A DNA stretch of 64,000 nucleotides, from NCBI RefSeq assembly GCF_001913705.1, contig NZ_MKQD01000034.1:124001-188000 (forward strand). The letters run 5' to 3'. Shown here piece after piece: positions 1 through 8,249 of this stretch (position 1 is its first letter; each line of letters begins with the position of its first letter). The position numbers and the translations under genes were made by a program. This stretch comes from Thalassotalea sp. PP2-459. GTDB taxonomy: Bacteria > Pseudomonadota > Gammaproteobacteria > Enterobacterales > Alteromonadaceae. The notes beneath the pieces were generated by a model, which saw only the letters and a list, made by a program, of their open reading frames with translations, did not search any database and was not told where the DNA came from.

Positions 1-1007
1 GTGCCGACTAACGGCTTATACTCTATAAAGTCGCCATTTGTTGCATCGTACACTAATTGCTCAAATCCAACTTCTCCTTCGTTAGGCATGAAAAAAGTAA
101 GTAGGCTGGCTGATTCAGTAGCAAAATGAGAGATCGAAATAAAAGCTGGTACCGTTGATTGTCGCTTCGCTGCATCTGCTATCATCAGGGTTAAGTTAGC
201 TGAATCTTTTGGCACTTCACTTTTATGTTGTTGTTCACCAACAAGCGTATGCATTAATGCTTCTTGATCTCCACCAAAAGCAACAATTCCCATTGCAGGT
301 AAACCAAATGAATCAGAAAAACTAAAAAAACTTCCTGTAAAGGCAAGCAAAATAGCAAATGGTATGCTCCAAGTGCCTGCAACTGTATGTGAGTCTCGCT
401 TGAGAGATTTACCGTCACGTTGTTTTCTAATTGAAAACATATCGGTAAATAAATGACGGTGCATCATGAAACCTGATACAGAAGCAATTAACATTGCTAA
501 CCCTAAAATTCCGGTGAGAATAAGCCCCCATGGTGACGGGATATGTAATTCTGTATGAATAGACACTAAAAAACGACTTAATGCGTAGGTATCATCTTGA
601 GCAAATAAATCGCTACCAAAACCTTGTTGCTGAGTTATTATTTCTCCCTCAGGGCTTACTTTATATTGAAAACCAAACTCATCCATATCTCCGCTGGGGT
701 TTAGCTTATGAGTATGAAAAAAATATACTAATTGCTGACGGTCATTTTCATAGACAGAAATTTCATCAAGATATTCATCAGGAGTGATTTCTGCTAGGTG
801 GTTCATTGTTTCATTTACATCAGTTGTCATTAATAAATTTTTCGGATAATTACTGTTAGACCACTCACCTATCTCATCTGCAATTACAGCAACCGTTCCG
901 GTGAATATAACTGCATATAGCAACATACCTAAGACAATGCCAGACCAAGAATGTAAGCTAAGTAAGGCTTTAGCTTTAGAGCGAATATTAGATGCATTTT
1001 CAGCCAT
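1..1007 (-). CDS. PepSY-associated TM helix protein (partial, C-terminus off the left edge)
   Basis: The frame is open from an ATG at 1007 to the window edge, giving about 335 residues and no stop. It begins with a short basic segment, an HSWSG motif and a hydrophobic helix (about residues 15-37). An extracytoplasmic region follows, then two more hydrophobic helices near residues 163-185 and 208-225. This is the layout of PepSY_TM/PiuB-like proteins, found beside TonB siderophore receptors and thought to help with ferric-siderophore reduction or uptake in the inner membrane. It ends the minus-strand series receptor, 94-residue membrane protein, PepSY protein, with only 5 bases between it and the gene before. 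The family call is firm; the exact role in iron release is inferred from context. Confidence 0.82.
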   Translation of the reverse strand, partial: MAENASNIRSKAKALLSLHSWSGIVLGMLLYAVIFTGTVAVIADEIGEWSNSNYPKNLLMTTDVNETMNHLAEITPDEYLDEISVYENDRQQLVYFFHTHKLNPSGDMDEFGFQYKVSPEGEIITQQQGFGSDLFAQDDTYALSRFLVSIHTELHIPSPWGLILTGILGLAMLIASVSGFMMHRHLFTDMFSIRKQRDGKSLKRDSHTVAGTWSIPFAILLAFTGSFFSFSDSFGLPAMGIVAFGGDQEALMHTLVGEQQHKSEVPKDSANLTLMIADAAKRQSTVPAFISISHFATESASLLTFFMPNEGEVGFEQLVYDATNGDFIEYKPLVG

Positions 1008-1012
1008 AAAAG

Positions 1013-1297
1013 TTAACCCAAAAATTGAAATGTTAAAATAAGGCTATTAATAATAAACAGTATTACTAGTAACCATTGCGCTTTACGCAGGTCAGTTGTT
1101 AAATAGGTATAGAAAAACAACAGGGCCCATATTAATGGGAACATGATAAGCGGCATCATAATATTATTTACATTACCTACCCCAGGTGGGAACCACACTG
1201 CCATGGCAAACATGATAAACAGAGACACTAACAGTGTTGCTGGACCACTAAGCCAGAAACGTCTGTTTTTGAAAAAATGTAGATATGATGTATTCAT
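1013..1297 (-). CDS. Small membrane protein of the siderophore locus, function unknown
   Basis: This 94-residue protein has three predicted hydrophobic helices (about residues 17-36, 46-65 and 73-92) separated by short polar turns, and no signal-peptidase site. I do not recognise a named family. It lies between the siderophore receptor and the PepSY protein on the same strand, 5 bases before the latter, so it is very probably co-transcribed. A role as an accessory inner-membrane subunit in ferric-siderophore handling is inference from position only. Its length and composition agree with a real membrane protein rather than a chance frame. Confidence 0.68.
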   Translation of the reverse strand: MNTSYLHFFKNRRFWLSGPATLLVSLFIMFAMAVWFPPGVGNVNNIMMPLIMFPLIWALLFFYTYLTTDLRKAQWLLVILFIINSLILTFQFLG

Positions 1298-1322
1298 ACA
1301 TAGATCCGAGTTAAGTCGTTAA

Positions 1323-1354
1323 GTGAGTTGCTTTAAATCAGCAAGCTAACTCAC
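1323..1354 (-). other. Intercistronic hairpin downstream of the siderophore receptor
   Basis: A 7-bp stem (GTGAGTT with AACTCAC) can be extended by GCT/AGC across a bulge. It lies between the receptor stop codon and the 94-residue protein. There is no T-run after it on the minus strand, so mRNA stabilisation or partial attenuation is more likely than full termination. Confidence 0.3.
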
Positions 1355-1369
1355 TCACATGAGTTAAGG

Positions 1370-3505
1370 TTATAACTTCCAGTGCAATGTTAAGCTAAAG
1401 TCAGTTGGCGAACCGTAAAAGGCTTGATCCGTTCGAACAGAGCTCAGGTATTTCTCATTCGTTATATTATCGAGATTGAGACTTAAAGATATTTGATCGT
1501 TGAAATCGTATTGAACATAGCCTCCGAACAATGCATAACTGTCTTGATTAACTCTTCCATAACTTGTGTCATAATACACTTCACTTTGCCAACGAAGCGA
1601 TATTCCAGCATTGAGTTTTTCTTGCCATTTAGGTGAATAATCTGCAAGTAGCTTTAAGGTTTTACGTGGAATAAAGGTACGCGCTTCATCACCGTTTTCA
1701 TCATCCATTGTCAAGAATGTATAACCACCTTGTACTGACCACTCCTGTGAAATATTACCGGTGACTTCTAGTTCAAAGCCATTAGAGTCAACGGTGACGC
1801 CTCGATATAATGAATAATTAAAGTCATCCGAATAATCATCGTCATCAATACCGTCGCCATCGCCAAACTCAATGAAGTCATATAGATTTTCTTGTTCAGT
1901 TTTAAATGCTGCAACACTAACGAGCAAGTTGTCTTCAAAGCGTTTCTTGATACCTATTTCATAACCACGTCCTTCAGCTGAGCCAAGTGGTTCAAGTGCT
2001 TCATTTAAATAGTATTGGGGTTGATAAATGTCACTGTAACTACCGTATACATTCAAGTCGTCTAGCGCTTCCCATGTAAAACCTATATACGGGCTAGAAC
2101 CATCTTCAGAGGTTGAGGTTGATGCTCCCCAAGAATCACCTTCATTTTCATAATCGACAAAACTTGCACCTAAAACGAAATCAAAGTTTTCGGTAGCAGC
2201 CAATTGTATTGAACCATAAAACCGGTTTAGGGTTACATCAGTTATACCTGCTTGAAACGGAGTATCCCAAGTCGGTCGTGATACTTCTGTTCCTGACCAA
2301 TCAGGGAAGGAAGGCATAACGTCGAAACCGCTTAACGCAGTATAATCAAGATCAAGCGTTTCAGAGTCCGCTAAACTCAAACCTAGGTTGAAAGAATGCT
2401 CAAACCCCCAAGCTTCGAATGTACCTTGTAGTGTATTATCCCATATCAACGTTTTGTCATCTGCATCAAACTTTCCTGGATATCCTAAAAGTCCTAACCC
2501 CGTATTTGATGCTAATCCAGTATTTGAATAAGTGTAGAAAAGTTCTGAGCGATCTTCGTACGTTGTATAATTTAATTTACTGGTAAAAATAACTTCATCA
2601 GTAATATACCAACCTAATTCAGCAAAATAATTTTCATTTAGTGTGTCCCAGTAAGTCCAGTTCATCGCGGTAGATACAGACGCGTCAAAATCTGTCTGGG
2701 TGCCATCAGAATAAATTAACGGTGAAGCTCCCCATGTTACCCCATCACTATTGTTTTCTTGATAGGTATAACCAAAAGTAACGGTAACATCATCATTGAG
2801 TTGTCCATCAACAACGCCATATAACACGGTACGGTTGTTGCCATAATGGTTTAGCCAACTTTCTTTATCTTGATGTACTAAAACTGCGCGTGCAGCCCAG
2901 CTTCCAGAGTCTGTTATAGGTGTAGATACATCAACCACGGCACGCATATTTGACCACCGACCCAAGGTAAATGCGGTACTAACTTGTAGATCATTAGTTG
3001 GACGTTTCCTGACATAATTGACTGTTCCCGATGGATTACCTAAGCCAGTAATTAGCCCGTTAGAGCCTCGGATAAATTCAATTTTTTCATAGATAGCAGT
3101 ATCAAGATCGCCGACAAAAATATTGCCAAATGGAATACCTGCGCCATCGACATGCATACTGGTTATGTCGAAGCCACGAGCATTAAAATAGGTTCGGTCA
3201 GTTTCGGTTTGATCTATATTTATACCGGTCACTTGTTTAAACAAGCTATTAATGTCACTGAGATTATATTTTGAAATGGTTTCATTTTCGATAATAGACA
3301 ATGATTGTGGCGTATCAAAACTGTTAAGCCCTAGGCCAGTTGCCCCAGAGCTAATGCGTTGTACACGGTTCCCGAGTATGCGAATAACTTCTATTTCTTT
3401 TTCAGTAATACGTTGTGCTTCTTTGTGACTTAATTCAGCGGAATGAACAGTAGAGCTTAGAGCCAAAATAATTGGCGATAATACGAAGGTGTAAGGAGAT
3501 TTCAT
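1370..3505 (-). CDS. TonB-dependent siderophore receptor
   Basis: This is an outer-membrane receptor for a ferric siderophore. The chosen ATG at 3505 begins MKSPYTF and gives a typical signal peptide ending near STVHSA; a frame-open ATG at 3577 would put a second hydrophobic stretch before the signal peptide and overlap the operator. The plug domain shows SLSIIENETISKYN, then FNARGFDI, then IEFIRGSNGLITG and NPSGTVNYVRKRP, which are typical of FpvA/FoxA/FhuE-type siderophore receptors. The 22-strand barrel follows and ends in an aromatic-rich strand with SLTLHWKL at the C-terminus. At about 711 residues it has normal family length. A Fur-box-like palindrome lies about 65 bases upstream, which implies iron repression. 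The siderophore cannot be told from sequence alone. Confidence 0.9.
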   Translation of the reverse strand: MKSPYTFVLSPIILALSSTVHSAELSHKEAQRITEKEIEVIRILGNRVQRISSGATGLGLNSFDTPQSLSIIENETISKYNLSDINSLFKQVTGINIDQTETDRTYFNARGFDITSMHVDGAGIPFGNIFVGDLDTAIYEKIEFIRGSNGLITGLGNPSGTVNYVRKRPTNDLQVSTAFTLGRWSNMRAVVDVSTPITDSGSWAARAVLVHQDKESWLNHYGNNRTVLYGVVDGQLNDDVTVTFGYTYQENNSDGVTWGASPLIYSDGTQTDFDASVSTAMNWTYWDTLNENYFAELGWYITDEVIFTSKLNYTTYEDRSELFYTYSNTGLASNTGLGLLGYPGKFDADDKTLIWDNTLQGTFEAWGFEHSFNLGLSLADSETLDLDYTALSGFDVMPSFPDWSGTEVSRPTWDTPFQAGITDVTLNRFYGSIQLAATENFDFVLGASFVDYENEGDSWGASTSTSEDGSSPYIGFTWEALDDLNVYGSYSDIYQPQYYLNEALEPLGSAEGRGYEIGIKKRFEDNLLVSVAAFKTEQENLYDFIEFGDGDGIDDDDYSDDFNYSLYRGVTVDSNGFELEVTGNISQEWSVQGGYTFLTMDDENGDEARTFIPRKTLKLLADYSPKWQEKLNAGISLRWQSEVYYDTSYGRVNQDSYALFGGYVQYDFNDQISLSLNLDNITNEKYLSSVRTDQAFYGSPTDFSLTLHWKL

Positions 3506-3569
3506 ATTATTCTCGTAATAGTTGATGTTAAAAACAAGCGCAGTATAAATACTTAATAATAGTAATGCA

Positions 3570-3588
3570 AATAACAATTGTTATCATT
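3570..3588 (-). promoter_or_regulatory. Fur-box-like operator of the siderophore receptor
   Basis: On the minus strand the 19 bases read AATGATAACAATTGTTATT, with a 14-bp perfect palindrome (ATAACAATTGTTAT) at the core. By my count 12 of 19 positions fit the GATAAT-type Fur consensus. It lies just upstream of the receptor start, where an iron-dependent repressor would act. Match quality is moderate. Confidence 0.6.
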
Positions 3589-3845
3589 AAGCTTTGTCAA
3601 GAGGGCGATCATTTTAAAACAGTTGGCAATAGCTGATGAATTTACTGTTATTTTTGAATACGCTAACGATAAATTAATCTGAACAATCTGATTTAATAGA
3701 GTTGGTATAAGTATCCATGAGGGCTCGAATAAATGATTTAAATTCTTGAATAGTAAGCAGTAGAGAAAGCGGTTTGGTCACGTGGTAAATGCGATGATAG
3801 TTGCAAATATAGAAGGTAGTGCAAAAAAACGTGAAGTAATAATGG
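3589..3845. other. Gene-free spacer between siderophore receptor and tRNA-Arg
   Basis: I see no convincing coding region, RNA gene or repeat here. A run of seven A at 3823-3829 reads as T7 downstream of the tRNA on the minus strand and could help end tRNA transcription, but I see no clear stem before it. Confidence 0.5.
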
Positions 3846-3922
3846 TGGCCCACCCGGCAGGAGTCGAACCTGCGGCCTCGCCCTCCGGAGGGGCGCGCTC
3901 TATCCAGCTGAGCTACGGGTGG
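3846..3922 (-). tRNA. tRNA-Arg, anticodon CCG
   Basis: The 77 bases fold as a complete tRNA. The acceptor stem is CCACCCG/CGGGTGG with discriminator G and an encoded CCA. The D arm is GCTC...GAGC. The anticodon stem CGCCC/GGGCG holds the loop CTCCGGA with anticodon CCG. The T arm is GCAGG/CCTGC with a TTCGACT loop. It reads CGG codons. It stands alone, with no neighbouring tRNA and no integrase gene nearby. Confidence 0.96.
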
Positions 3923-4138
3923 ATTAACTTTTTCGCCTTAATGTTACTGTTTTGTTCAAACTACACGATACCCGAAATGTTTTCTATTTCTTGCTGCTAT
4001 ACAGTATCAGTATTAAGGCGGCGCAATACTAATACCTATCGTTTTTGTTGTCTACCGCTAAAAACGAAAAACGTGGAATAGAGAGGTAAATAAGCGATGG
4101 AATAAACGCGTAAAAATGATGAAATTAATGTACTTTCA
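3923..4138. other. Spacer between tRNA-Arg and the RND operon promoter
   Basis: No protein gene is supported here. The only longer open frame runs through the tRNA and is an artefact. The plus-strand promoter for the RND operon begins at the right end of this stretch. Confidence 0.5.
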
Positions 4139-4168
4139 GTGACTAGCAGCTTAAAGTATCACTATAAT
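4139..4168 (+). promoter_or_regulatory. Sigma-70-type promoter of the RND-prsK-prsR gene string
   Basis: A GTGACT -35-like element (4139-4144) lies 18 bp before a perfect TATAAT at 4163-4168. Transcription would begin near 4175. This puts the ATG at 4171 upstream of the message and favours the ATG at 4210 as the start of the first gene. Confidence 0.5.
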
Positions 4169-4209
4169 TAATGCGGGTTGCAACAACAAGGCAGTACATT
4201 TGTAATTTT

Positions 4210-5202
4210 ATGAAGCTACTTTTCCTCTTTTTCATCAGCTTTCTATTGCTTGGTGCGATAAATACCAATGCGCAGCAATATGCTACGCAAGAAATTGACG
4301 CGACTACGTTTGAAAAAAACATCGTGCGAGCTGGTAAAACGCGCTTTAAAAAAACACATGTTTTATCGTTTAAAAGTCAGGGTTATTTAACCTCTCTTAC
4401 CGTTGATGAAGGCGATAGTTTTTCTGCTAAATCAGTATTAGCGAGTCTTGAAACAACCGAATTAAAAGCCTTGAAAAATGCTAACTATACTGAGTTATTG
4501 CAGGCAAAACGTGATGTTAACCGAGTTAATAAGTTAATCAAAAACGGCTTAAGTTCTCAGCAAGCCTTAGAAATGGCAAAGTTCGCTGAAGATAGCGCAC
4601 GAGAACGGTATCGAATTTCCTATTATAATCTTGAGAAATCTGAAATAGTTGCACCGTTCAACGGGGTGGTTTTGTCACGCTTTACACGGGTAAATGAATT
4701 GCAATCTCCCGGAACACCAGTACTTGAAGTGGCATCGACTGAAAATAATTTCATCGTTGAAGTGGCAGTGACCACCGATGAAATTAGGTTTTTAACGCGT
4801 GGGCAGCCAGTTGAGGTGGAAGTCATGGGTGTTCAAGGTATTGCAGGAATGGTTAGCAAAGTGCCAGTGAAAGCAAATAGTGCCGCTAATATGTATTTGG
4901 TAGAGGTAGCATTAACAAATCTACCGTCCACGTTAAAGCCTATTGCTGATCAACTTGCTACTGTACGCGTGCCCTTATCAACCCAAGAAGCTGTTTTTGC
5001 AGTGCCTAATAGTGCATTAATCGAAATGGATAATAATGGTCATGCAGTTGTACTTGTTAAGCACCTTGATACTTTAAAACGTCAAGCGTTTATGGTTATT
5101 GGCCTAGATAGAGATTTTATTTATTTACATGCTGACGATTTATCATCAAATCTTTCTGTGGTAACCCAAGGCTGGCAACAATTTGAGTTGAGCGAGTTAT
5201 AG
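4210..5202 (+). CDS. RND efflux periplasmic adaptor (membrane fusion protein)
   Basis: This is the HlyD/AcrA-type adaptor that would link the inner-membrane pump encoded next to an outer-membrane channel. From the chosen start, MKLLFLFFISFLLLGA is a signal peptide. Then come a barrel-sandwich/lipoyl half (SQGYLTSLTVDEGDS), an alpha-helical hairpin (about residues 80-130), the second lipoyl half (IVAPFNGVVLSRF) and beta-barrel domains. The product is about 330 residues. Another ATG lies in frame at 4171, but the TATAAT at 4163-4168 makes it an unlikely start. The gene ends 3 bases before the pump gene. No outer-membrane factor gene is nearby, so a TolC-like partner from elsewhere is assumed. 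Confidence 0.88.
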   Translation: MKLLFLFFISFLLLGAINTNAQQYATQEIDATTFEKNIVRAGKTRFKKTHVLSFKSQGYLTSLTVDEGDSFSAKSVLASLETTELKALKNANYTELLQAKRDVNRVNKLIKNGLSSQQALEMAKFAEDSARERYRISYYNLEKSEIVAPFNGVVLSRFTRVNELQSPGTPVLEVASTENNFIVEVAVTTDEIRFLTRGQPVEVEVMGVQGIAGMVSKVPVKANSAANMYLVEVALTNLPSTLKPIADQLATVRVPLSTQEAVFAVPNSALIEMDNNGHAVVLVKHLDTLKRQAFMVIGLDRDFIYLHADDLSSNLSVVTQGWQQFELSEL

Positions 5203-5205
5203 GGT

Positions 5206-8200
5206 ATGCGTTTACCTAAAGTTGCGATTAACAATAAACAGTTTACGTTAACGATTGTACTGCTATTGGTATTGGTAGGTACAATTTCTTATTTTACTAT
5301 TCCTCGTTCAGAGGATCCGCAATTTGATATACCGATTACGCTCATTGAAGTGATTTATCCTGGTGCCTCACCACATGATATTGAAACCTTAGTAGTAAAC
5401 CCGCTTGAAGAAGCTTTTAATAATATTGAAGGGATCAAGACTATTGAGTCACAAATTAAAAGTGATGGTGCGCGTGTTAAAGTTACGTTTTTATATGGTA
5501 CCAATATTGATTTAGCTTTCAGTGAATTAAAACTCGCTGTAGCTTCTGTTAAGCCTAATTTACCGGCTGGTGTGCAAGATGTTTTAGTGATCAAAGCAAC
5601 ACCAACCAGTGTCGCGGTAGTACAAATGGCGTTGTGGAGTGAGCCAACCGACTATAAAGCAATGGAGTTCTATGCGAAACAACTTGAGAAACGTTTAGAA
5701 GCAATTTCAGCGATTAAAAAAGCTGATATTTGGGGTTATCCACAGCAGATTGTCGCGGTGGATTTAAATGTGGCCAAGTTACAGCATTTTGGTTTAGGTG
5801 TTAACGATGTATTAAATACGCTCAATAAGCGTGCGATGAATATTACCCCTGGTTTTATTGATGCTAATACCCGTAGGTTTAATGTGAAATCGAGTGGTAA
5901 TTATAAAGATTTAGCACAGTTAAATGACACCGTTATATTGGCTAATGAACACACTGCAATCAAACTTTCTGACATTGCTCGCGTGAGCTTTTCTGGGGTT
6001 AAACCAAGTTATTTAGCTTATTTCAATGAACACCCTGTTATTTTCATTACTGCTGAACAGCGCGCAGATACCAATATTTTTGAATTAACCAAAGCAATAG
6101 AACAGCAGGTAGTTGATTTTAAAGGGTTGCTGCCAGAAAACATAAAGCTTGATGTTTTTTTTAAACAGGCAGAAAGTGTTGAAACCCGTGTAAATGGCTT
6201 TTTTGACAACCTTTGGTATGGTTTAGTTTTAGTGGGTGTCATGGCGTTATTATTTTTAGGGTTGCGAGAAGCGTTAGTTGTTATTGCAGTGATCCCATTA
6301 TCATTTTTGATTGCTATTGGGTGGTTAGACTTTGCCGGTTTTGGTTTGCAACAAATGTCGATTGTCGGGTTGATTATTGCGCTGGGTTTGCTCGTTGATA
6401 ACGCCATTGTTGTGACGGAAAGTATTCACCGACATAAAGACCCGAGTAAACCAATGCAAATCGCAGCTGCTCAAGGGGCAAGTACGGTAGGCTGGGCGAT
6501 TAGCAGTGGTACAATTACTACCTTGTTTGCTTTTTTACCTATGCTGATGCTAGCAAGCAGTACGGGGGATTTTCTTCGTTCAATGCCGATTACCGTTGTA
6601 CTTGTATTACTAGCCTCGCTACTATTAGCGCTTACCTTCACGCCGCTGTTGGCGAGTCTATTATTTAGTCAAAAACCGAGTAAAATTATTACTTTACAAG
6701 TGGTGATAAATCGTTTTTCATCAACGGTCTATGCGAAGGTGTTAACATGGTTTATCACGAAAAAAACACTGCTAATTTCAGTCTTTGTTATCGCATTAAT
6801 TGCGATGTTTTCATTGTTTAATAACGTTGGGTTAAGCTTATTTCCAAAAGCTGAAAAACCAATGATTTTAGTCGATGTTCAAGCGCCGCCTAATTCATCA
6901 CTAGCCTATACAAAAAAAGTAATGGATAAGGTAACTGTTTTATTAAAGCAGCAACCAGGTGTTTCACACGTTGCGCAAAATATTGGTAATTCAAACCCTC
7001 GTATTTACTACAATGAGATCCCAAAACGTGGGGTTGCATCGTTTGGCCAAGCGTTAGTGTTACTTGATGAATACAATGCAAACGATGCTCAAGCGCTGAT
7101 TGATAAACTTCGCAAAGAGTTTTCTTCGTGGTCGCAAGCACAAATAACCGTCAAAGAGTTTACCCAAGGCCCGGTAACCGATCAGCCTGTGACCATTCGC
7201 TTAATGAGTGAATCGTTTGATGATTTGTCGCAAGTAGCAGATGATCTAGCCATGTATATGGCAACACTTGATGGCTTAATTAATATTGAAAATCCCATTG
7301 GAGTGGCAAATACAGAACTTGCCTTGTCAGTAGATTATGAAAAAGCAGGTATGCTTAATATCGATATTCAAGGGTTAGATTTAACCATACAAACGTTAGT
7401 AACAGGTAATACAGCTGGCGTTTTTAGTGATGCTAACGGGGAAAGTTATCCATTAGTGATCAGAGGGGATAAACAAGACATTTCGTTGTTTGAACAAGCC
7501 TTTATTTCAACACGAGAAGGCGCGTTAGTACCTCTAAATCAAATTGTTAACGTGTCATTGCAAAAAGGTCATACAGAATTTTATCATTATCAAAAACAGC
7601 GTATGGCGAAAGTATCTGCAGATGTAGCTACAGGTAAATCAACGGCGGTATTAACCCAGCAAGTTGTTGATTATATTGAACAGTATAACTTGCCAGCAGG
7701 CATGTACTATTCGTTAGGGGGTGAAGAAGAGTCGAGACAAGAAAATTTCGCGGGCTTGTTTCAGATTATGATCATTACCGCCATTGGCATTTTTGCGGTG
7801 TTAGTCTTGCAGTTTAAATCCTTTTTACAGCCGTTAATCATCTTTACATCTATTCCTTTCGCTATGGCGGGATCTGTTATTGGGTTGTATTTGTTTGACC
7901 TGTCTTTTTCGATGATGGCGTTTATAGGGTTGATCAGTTTATTTGGTATTGTGGTAAATAATGCGATAATTCTCATTGATACTGCGAATAAGAATTTAAC
8001 ACAAAATGCCGATAAACAAACGGCAATAATAGAAGCTGCTGTGGTACGCTTTACCCCTATTTTACTCACCACGATTACTACGGTGGGTGGCTTACTTCCT
8101 TTAACGCTATTTGGTGGCGGTCTATGGCAACCATTAGGTGTTGTATTAATTTCTGGGTTATGTGTTTCAGCCATTGCGAGCTTCTTATTAGTGCCGATAT

Positions 8201-8247
8201 TGACTGAAATATTTACACGTTCTTCACCACAATTGCGAATAGAATAA
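5206..8247 (+). CDS. RND efflux pump, inner-membrane permease
   Basis: This is a proton-driven resistance-nodulation-division permease of 1013 residues, normal length for the HAE1/AcrB class. It has TM1 at about residues 13-31, a large periplasmic loop, TM2-6 at about 335-485, TM7 at about 520-540, a second porter loop, and TM8-12 at about 845-1000. The TM4 motif is GLLVDNAIVV: Asp398 is kept, but the second Asp of AcrB (Asp408 there) is Asn399. In TM10 the AcrB lysine is replaced (VVNNAIILID). Many environmental RND pumps share this variant. The substrate is unknown. It lies between the adaptor gene and prsK with 2-3 base gaps, so one transcript is likely. Confidence 0.92.
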   Translation: MRLPKVAINNKQFTLTIVLLLVLVGTISYFTIPRSEDPQFDIPITLIEVIYPGASPHDIETLVVNPLEEAFNNIEGIKTIESQIKSDGARVKVTFLYGTNIDLAFSELKLAVASVKPNLPAGVQDVLVIKATPTSVAVVQMALWSEPTDYKAMEFYAKQLEKRLEAISAIKKADIWGYPQQIVAVDLNVAKLQHFGLGVNDVLNTLNKRAMNITPGFIDANTRRFNVKSSGNYKDLAQLNDTVILANEHTAIKLSDIARVSFSGVKPSYLAYFNEHPVIFITAEQRADTNIFELTKAIEQQVVDFKGLLPENIKLDVFFKQAESVETRVNGFFDNLWYGLVLVGVMALLFLGLREALVVIAVIPLSFLIAIGWLDFAGFGLQQMSIVGLIIALGLLVDNAIVVTESIHRHKDPSKPMQIAAAQGASTVGWAISSGTITTLFAFLPMLMLASSTGDFLRSMPITVVLVLLASLLLALTFTPLLASLLFSQKPSKIITLQVVINRFSSTVYAKVLTWFITKKTLLISVFVIALIAMFSLFNNVGLSLFPKAEKPMILVDVQAPPNSSLAYTKKVMDKVTVLLKQQPGVSHVAQNIGNSNPRIYYNEIPKRGVASFGQALVLLDEYNANDAQALIDKLRKEFSSWSQAQITVKEFTQGPVTDQPVTIRLMSESFDDLSQVADDLAMYMATLDGLINIENPIGVANTELALSVDYEKAGMLNIDIQGLDLTIQTLVTGNTAGVFSDANGESYPLVIRGDKQDISLFEQAFISTREGALVPLNQIVNVSLQKGHTEFYHYQKQRMAKVSADVATGKSTAVLTQQVVDYIEQYNLPAGMYYSLGGEEESRQENFAGLFQIMIITAIGIFAVLVLQFKSFLQPLIIFTSIPFAMAGSVIGLYLFDLSFSMMAFIGLISLFGIVVNNAIILIDTANKNLTQNADKQTAIIEAAVVRFTPILLTTITTVGGLLPLTLFGGGLWQPLGVVLISGLCVSAIASFLLVPILTEIFTRSSPQLRIE

Positions 8248-8249
8248 AG

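Noticed and set aside
581-787. 68-codon plus-strand frame at the left end
   Set aside because: It is the reverse-strand shadow of the PepSY protein, which has family motifs.
3506-3577. N-terminal extension of the siderophore receptor
   Set aside because: It adds a second hydrophobic stretch before a normal signal peptide and overlaps the Fur-box-like operator.
3846-3922. tRNA-Arg as an integration site of a genomic island
   Set aside because: No integrase gene and no direct repeat of the tRNA end were seen nearby.
3782-4081. Open frame of 99 residues crossing the tRNA-Arg
   Set aside because: It reads through the antisense of a complete tRNA (giving the well-known AGVEPAASPS-like artefact), has no ribosome site and no protein-like end.
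4171-4209. Upstream ATG for the RND adaptor
   Set aside because: It lies 3 bases after a perfect TATAAT, upstream of the expected transcription start, and would put a polar stretch before the signal peptide.
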